From Gemmatimonadaceae bacterium (GTDB lineage Bacteria; Gemmatimonadota; Gemmatimonadetes; Gemmatimonadales; Gemmatimonadaceae), in the NCBI GenBank assembly GCA_013813605.1, contig JACCRL010000437.1, positions 1 to 7,128 on the forward strand: a stretch of 7,128 nt of DNA. Reading direction: 5' to 3'. A program made the position numbers and the translations under genes. The notes beneath the pieces were generated by a model. The model saw only the letters and a program-made list of their open reading frames with translations, did no database searches and was not told where the DNA came from. Each line of letters begins with the position of its first letter. Within the stretch, counting starts at the first letter, position 1. Of this stretch, positions 5,045 through 7,128 are shown one piece after another.

Positions 5045-6916
5045 ATGCCACGACTCCACTTCGTCCCTCGCGTTCTCCTTGTTATTGCATCCCTGTCGCT
5101 CGGTGCGGCTGGTGCGGCGAACGCACAGTTGCCAGGCCGCCAGATTCCAGTTGCGGGTCGCGCGTTTGCGCCGCGGCTATCGTATGTCCTCACCATCCAG
5201 CAGCAGGACTCCAGCGGGTTCGATGTCGCGATGCACGTCAGCGGCGCTCCCCGTACGCTGCGCATCGGCATGGCGGTGCACCCCGAGTACAACCAGCAGT
5301 TCTGGAAGCAGGTGCGCAACCTCAGCGTCGAGACCGACGGGAATCTGCGCGGCACCGTACGCCAGCTGAAGGAGAATGTCTGGAGTGTCGTCACCAGAAA
5401 TGGTGAGGCTACCATCCGCTACCGCATTGCGCTGCCCGGCGGCGAGGTCGCTTCGAATCGCGCGTCGTGGAAATCGTTTCTGCGGAGCGGCGGCGGCTTC
5501 CTGAATGCGATGGATACGTTCATCTATCTTCCGGACTATCCATCGATTCCCGCCGAGGTGACGCTGGACGTGCCACGCGATTGGCGGATCGCGACCGCGC
5601 TCACTCGCCGCGCTGACCCGCGGGTTTTCGTCGCGCCCAATGCGGCGGCATTGCTCGATTCTCCAATCCTCGTGGGCGCACTCAGGATGTGGACCTTTCG
5701 GGAGCGAGGCGTGCCGCACCACATCGCCTATTGGCCGCTCCCCGACGCAGCTCCCTTCGATACCGTGCAATTCGTGAACAATATTGCCGGCTTCACTCAC
5801 GAGACGGTGGAGCTGATGGGCACGATGCCCTACCGTGAATTCACTTTTCTCATTCAGGACGGCGCATGGGCCGGGCTGGAGCATCGGAACTCGGTTTCGC
5901 TCGGGATGGCGAGCGCAATGCTGGCGACACAGCCGCACGTGTTCCTTCCCGAGTTCGCCCACGAATTCTTTCACACCTGGAACCTGATGGCGTTGCACCC
6001 CAGGGGCCGGGCGATTCTCAGCACCGATCCACCCGCGCACACGCGCGAACTGTGGTGGAGCGAGGGCCTCACCATCTACTACGCGACGATGCTGCAGAAC
6101 CGCGCCGGCTTTCCAGAGGAGGGCCGGGGCCACGCCGCCGGACTCAGCAATCTTTTAAACCGCTTCTACGCCAATGCCGGCAATATGCGCGTCTCGCCGG
6201 AGAGCGGGAGCTGGAGCAGCATCGACCCGCCCACGCAGGTCGATTTCTCATCCGACTACTATCTGCAGGGACAAATCATCGGCGAGATGCTCGACCTGAT
6301 TATCCGCGACTCGACGCGCGGACGCCGCGGCATCGACGACGTGATGCGCGCGATGTACACCCGCTTCGCCAACAAGCGCGGCTTTACCGGCACCGAGATC
6401 GAGTCAACCGCCGAGCGCGTATGCACCTGCAACCTGACAAGATTCTTTGACGATCACGTCCGCAACGCCAGGGAGATCGACTTCAATCGCCACCTCGCCC
6501 CGCTCGGCTACCGTCTCGCGATCGACACAATCCTCGCCGCCGACAGCGCCGGCCGCGACCTGCCCGACCTGCGCCTGTATGCGATGAACTCGGATGATAC
6601 GGCCCGGACCTACGTCCGCATCATGACTCCGGAAAGCGTCTGGGCAAGATCGGGTCTGCGGACCGGAATGCAGCTGGTGTCGTTCAACGGGACACGGATC
6701 GGCAACTTCCGGTCGTTCCGCACCCAGCTCCGGTCGTTGAAAATCGGGGATGTGGTGAAGGTGGAGGTGCGAACCAATGGAAAGCTCCAGATGTACCGGG
6801 TGACGATTCCCCGCTACACGCGCGTAAGAGTCCAGCTCACCGATCTCACACCACTAAGCACGGCGCAGCAGAGGCGGCGCGCGTTATGGGAGGACGCCGT
6901 CCCGCGCTGGCAATAA
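5045..6916 (+). CDS. Secreted M61-family metallopeptidase (glycyl aminopeptidase-like) with C-terminal PDZ domain
   Basis: Started at ATG 5045, the protein has 623 residues, typical for the family. Seen: a signal peptide (MPRLHFVPRVLLVIASLSLG, cleavage likely after AANA); an N-terminal beta-rich M61_N-like domain to about residue 200 (YRIALPG, GGGFLNAMDTFIYLPDYPS, LDSPILVG); GLEHRNS at 277-283; the zinc motif HEFFHTWN at 306-313; WWSEGLTIYY with Glu340; and a PDZ-like domain at about 530-590 (SGLRTGMQLVSFNG). Expected zinc ligands are His306, His310 and Glu340, with Glu307 as the catalytic base, so the site looks intact. M61 peptidases remove N-terminal residues, classically Gly or Ala, from peptides; the export signal puts this one in the periplasm or outside. 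The frame stays open back to a GTG at 4952, but that start would bury the signal peptide behind 31 charged residues, so ATG 5045 is preferred although no clear Shine-Dalgarno precedes it. Substrate preference is not readable. Confidence 0.93.
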   Translation: MPRLHFVPRVLLVIASLSLGAAGAANAQLPGRQIPVAGRAFAPRLSYVLTIQQQDSSGFDVAMHVSGAPRTLRIGMAVHPEYNQQFWKQVRNLSVETDGNLRGTVRQLKENVWSVVTRNGEATIRYRIALPGGEVASNRASWKSFLRSGGGFLNAMDTFIYLPDYPSIPAEVTLDVPRDWRIATALTRRADPRVFVAPNAAALLDSPILVGALRMWTFRERGVPHHIAYWPLPDAAPFDTVQFVNNIAGFTHETVELMGTMPYREFTFLIQDGAWAGLEHRNSVSLGMASAMLATQPHVFLPEFAHEFFHTWNLMALHPRGRAILSTDPPAHTRELWWSEGLTIYYATMLQNRAGFPEEGRGHAAGLSNLLNRFYANAGNMRVSPESGSWSSIDPPTQVDFSSDYYLQGQIIGEMLDLIIRDSTRGRRGIDDVMRAMYTRFANKRGFTGTEIESTAERVCTCNLTRFFDDHVRNAREIDFNRHLAPLGYRLAIDTILAADSAGRDLPDLRLYAMNSDDTARTYVRIMTPESVWARSGLRTGMQLVSFNGTRIGNFRSFRTQLRSLKIGDVVKVEVRTNGKLQMYRVTIPRYTRVRVQLTDLTPLSTAQQRRRALWEDAVPRWQ

Positions 6917-6962
6917 ATCGCGTAGTGCGGGAACCAGAGATCCGTTCGGCGCTCGAGGCCCC

Positions 6963-7128
6963 TCATTCGCCGGTCTCCGTGTAGGGCTTGCCGACCCCGC
7001 GCGATGTCTCCAAAGAAGCGAGCCCACTAGAGCCGAAGATTGCTTCGATATCCTGAATTCGGTGGTCAATGGGGATCATCTCGCGCTCGAGGTCCTCTGG
7101 AGCGGACTCCTCGCGGTACCGGTCGATA
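6963..7128 (-). CDS. C-terminal tail of an unidentified protein (5' part outside window)
   Basis: The minus strand is open from the right edge to a TGA at 6965-6963, giving 54 residues that include IDRYREESAPEDLEREM, IDHRIQDIEAIFGSSGL and a polar end KPYTETGE. The charged, helix-favouring composition looks like real coding sequence and codon use is GC-rich like the rest of the window. No domain can be named from this fragment. It converges on the M61 gene with 46 bases between the two stop codons. No clear intrinsic terminator was found in that gap; a 5-bp inverted pair (CGGCG and CGCCG) is too weak to call. Confidence 0.6.
   Translation of the reverse strand, partial: IDRYREESAPEDLEREMIPIDHRIQDIEAIFGSSGLASLETSRGVGKPYTETGE

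Noticed and set aside
5177..6133. 318-codon minus-strand frame inside the M61 gene
   Set aside because: It is antisense to the catalytic domain, rich in His and Arg, and typical of shadow frames in GC-rich DNA.
6917..6962. Intrinsic terminator between the convergent genes
   Set aside because: Only short, weak inverted pairs are present and there is no T-run.

Overview
The window is 7.1 kb of GC-rich bacterial DNA with four well-supported genes, one gene tail cut by the right edge, and a 505-base divergent intergenic region full of repeats. The gene types (an Oar-like TonB-dependent receptor with an N-terminal carboxypeptidase-regulatory-like domain, a LacI-family regulator, exported proteins with long Ala-rich signal peptides, and a secreted M61 peptidase with a PDZ domain) point to a Gram-negative bacterium with an outer membrane. 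Gemmatimonadota or Acidobacteriota fit best, but that is a judgement from protein style, not a proven placement.

Left block (1-3148, minus strand): a LacI-family regulator is followed 53 bases downstream, on the same strand, by a TonB-dependent receptor whose C-terminus lies beyond base 1. This resembles a small nutrient-uptake unit, probably for a carbohydrate. About 60 bases upstream of the regulator start is a near-perfect palindrome with a central CG that fits the LacI/CcpA operator consensus, so the unit is probably autoregulated.

Centre (3149-3653): no convincing conventional gene. It holds a leader hairpin, the operator, a 13-bp stem-loop, an imperfect nested palindrome of about 200 bp whose arm pairs share one centre, and a 74-bp direct duplication that repeats one arm of the palindrome. 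Read on the minus strand, the duplication forms two tiny ORFs joined by an ATGA overlap. This is the least explained part of the window.

Right block (3654-6916, plus strand): a 431-aa exported, possibly lipid-anchored protein of unknown function starts at GTG and is followed by a secreted M61 (glycyl aminopeptidase-like) metallopeptidase with an intact zinc site and a C-terminal PDZ domain. The two are close enough to be co-transcribed. A minus-strand gene enters from the right edge and converges on the peptidase.

No rRNA, tRNA, CRISPR array, transposase or phage gene is visible. The coding part is ordinary. The regulatory and repeat region at 3149-3653 deserves the second look.
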